In this document: piece by piece, positions 63,116-64,000 of the stretch
Numbering within the stretch: the stretch's first letter is position 1
Layout: every line of letters begins with the position of its first letter
Source: Grimontia marina
GTDB taxonomy: Bacteria > Pseudomonadota > Gammaproteobacteria > Enterobacterales > Vibrionaceae
Reading direction: 5' to 3'
NCBI RefSeq assembly: GCF_900060185.1
Contig: NZ_FIZY01000008.1
Span: 1 to 64,000 of the forward strand
DNA length: 64,000 nt
Made by a program: the position numbers and the translations under genes
The notes under the pieces: generated by a model
Database searches by the model: none
The model's input: only the letters and a program-made list of their open reading frames with translations
Told to the model about the DNA's origin: nothing

Positions 63116-64000
63116 CTATTTCCCACCAAAGAGACGCTTGATACTGCGCCACAGAAGCCGTATTCCGAAGCTAAACGCATTGACGGATTTGGGGCCTTCT
63201 GCGAGACGTTCTTTTGCTTTTTCTGCAGCTTCACCACCGGATAATGCCGTTACCTGATCGGCATAATTTTTCCCAAACTGATCCAGTATTTGATCAGTGA
63301 CCTGTCCGATCATTCGGCCACCAAACGTCGCAAGCTTTCCTCGGACCTTGACGCGGGCATGGCCATTCAACACCATGCCAGAAGCTGTTTTACGCACGAC
63401 CGCCACCAGTTTCATCTCTGCTGAAGACGTACCCTTGGTATCTGTGCCCTGTCCTAGCATCACCATTGTCATTGCTGATGGGGACATTTCGAGCACTTCG
63501 ATATTGCCTTTAAAAGACATGGCCACTGGCCCCAGCTTGACACTGACTTCTCCGTCATAATGCGTTTCGTCAATCTGTGCAGTGATCGATGCACCGGGAA
63601 TACATGACGCAACTTTGCGTATGTCAGTCAATACTTCCCACCCCATCTCCGGTGGTTGACTCACAGGAAAGTCTTTTACAATCGCCATCCCCCCATCATC
63701 CTGCAGATGTTTCATGACAGTATCTTCAAGTGCATTCGTGGTGCTGGCATTGTGGCAGCAGGTTTTTTCGAACGTTTGCTTGTTGGCTTCCTCAACCAGT
63801 TTGTTCACATCCGGCGAATCCTCAATCTGGGTCAGTCCCAGTTTTTTCATTTCGCGCCAAGTGCGATAGGCGGTGTGAGGCATATCCATATGTGTCACCC
63901 CAAGGTGAGAAAACGCATCGACAACCGCCGAGGTAAAGCAAGGTATACTGCCAACATGGGGTGATTCGGCCACGCCTTTAGCACCAAGAGGATGATGAGG
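63116..64000 (-). CDS. CoxL C-terminus fused to CoxG (5' end outside window)
   Basis: The frame is open to the window edge, so only the last 294 residues are seen. The first part (HHPLGAKGVAESPHVGSIP, then MDMPHTAYRTWREMKKLGL) is the C-terminal end of a form I-like CO dehydrogenase large subunit, including the Glu that stands by the molybdenum. A linker with KTCCHN follows. Then comes a CoxG/SRPBCC domain (MGWEVLTDIRKVASCIPGAS) and an amphipathic tail (FGIRLLWRSIKRLFGGK). CoxG is normally a separate membrane-tethering protein. No stop or frameshift separates the two. The active-site loop that types the enzyme lies outside. Confidence 0.85.
   Translation of the reverse strand, partial: PHHPLGAKGVAESPHVGSIPCFTSAVVDAFSHLGVTHMDMPHTAYRTWREMKKLGLTQIEDSPDVNKLVEEANKQTFEKTCCHNASTTNALEDTVMKHLQDDGGMAIVKDFPVSQPPEMGWEVLTDIRKVASCIPGASITAQIDETHYDGEVSVKLGPVAMSFKGNIEVLEMSPSAMTMVMLGQGTDTKGTSSAEMKLVAVVRKTASGMVLNGHARVKVRGKLATFGGRMIGQVTDQILDQFGKNYADQVTALSGGEAAEKAKERLAEGPKSVNAFSFGIRLLWRSIKRLFGGK

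Overview
The window is about 64 kb of dense bacterial DNA. It comes from a heterotrophic, probably marine gammaproteobacterium. Three things suggest this: the gammaproteobacterial look of the phenylacetate genes, a taurine catabolic operon with a TRAP transporter, and two copies of a short repeat whose ends (TATACCCAAACAACCTGAA) look like repeats I recall from Vibrionaceae. The family assignment is a memory-based guess. No rRNA, tRNA, CRISPR array or phage genes were seen. Gene starts below were adjusted by ribosome binding sites, so several differ from the longest open frame.

Layout. (1) 1-1000: an IS630-type transposase fragment cut by the window edge and an unknown membrane protein. (2) 1155-14772: a complete phenylacetate module. 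paaY, paaX and paaK are on the minus strand; paaZ-G-I-J-A-B-C-D-E and a fused PaaF-PaaH enzyme are on the plus strand, ending at a clear terminator. (3) 14891-19791: an outer-membrane barrel protein, an aldoxime dehydratase, a nitrilase and a divergent AraC regulator. Together these can feed phenylacetaldoxime, through phenylacetonitrile and phenylacetate, into module 2. (4) 19825-24132: a repeat lipoprotein, then an MscS-type channel and a small conserved protein enclosed by two inverted copies of a roughly 268-bp MITE-like element.

(5) 24168-37077: a taurine operon, xsc-tauX-tauY-tauK-tauL-tauM-pta, with an FRG-domain gene overlapping the end of pta. It is divergent from a CobS/CobT-like AAA+/VWA pair and an IclR regulator. 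Three near-identical palindromes lie in the xsc/cobS gap. (6) 37127-40366: a DUF599 membrane protein, a gamma-glutamyltranspeptidase-like enzyme, an IclR remnant and an isochorismatase-like hydrolase. (7) 40489-55799: a run of about 14 kb on the minus strand encoding a CoA-thioester salicylate/gentisate route (bifunctional monooxygenase, MarR, CoA ligase, five-gene ABC transporter, thioesterase, nitrilase, gentisate dioxygenase, FAH hydrolase, maleate isomerase). Divergent from it is a Rid-like/kynurenine-formamidase-like fusion. (8) 56102-64000: a PAS-LytTR regulator with the RcoM heme-ligand pattern, convergent with an aerobic carbon monoxide dehydrogenase maturation operon (coxD, coxE, two XdhC-family genes, a MobA-like transferase, a cysteine desulfurase and a SufU-like scaffold). 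The window ends inside the C-terminus of a form I-like CoxL fused to CoxG.

The window is therefore a stack of five catabolic modules (phenylacetate, aldoxime/nitrile, taurine, salicylate/gentisate, CO), each with its own regulator. The least expected points are the CoxL-CoxG fusion, the CobST-like pair without CobN beside the taurine operon, the FRG gene coupled to pta, the Rid-like/hydrolase fusion, and the gentisate route that appears to run through maleate.
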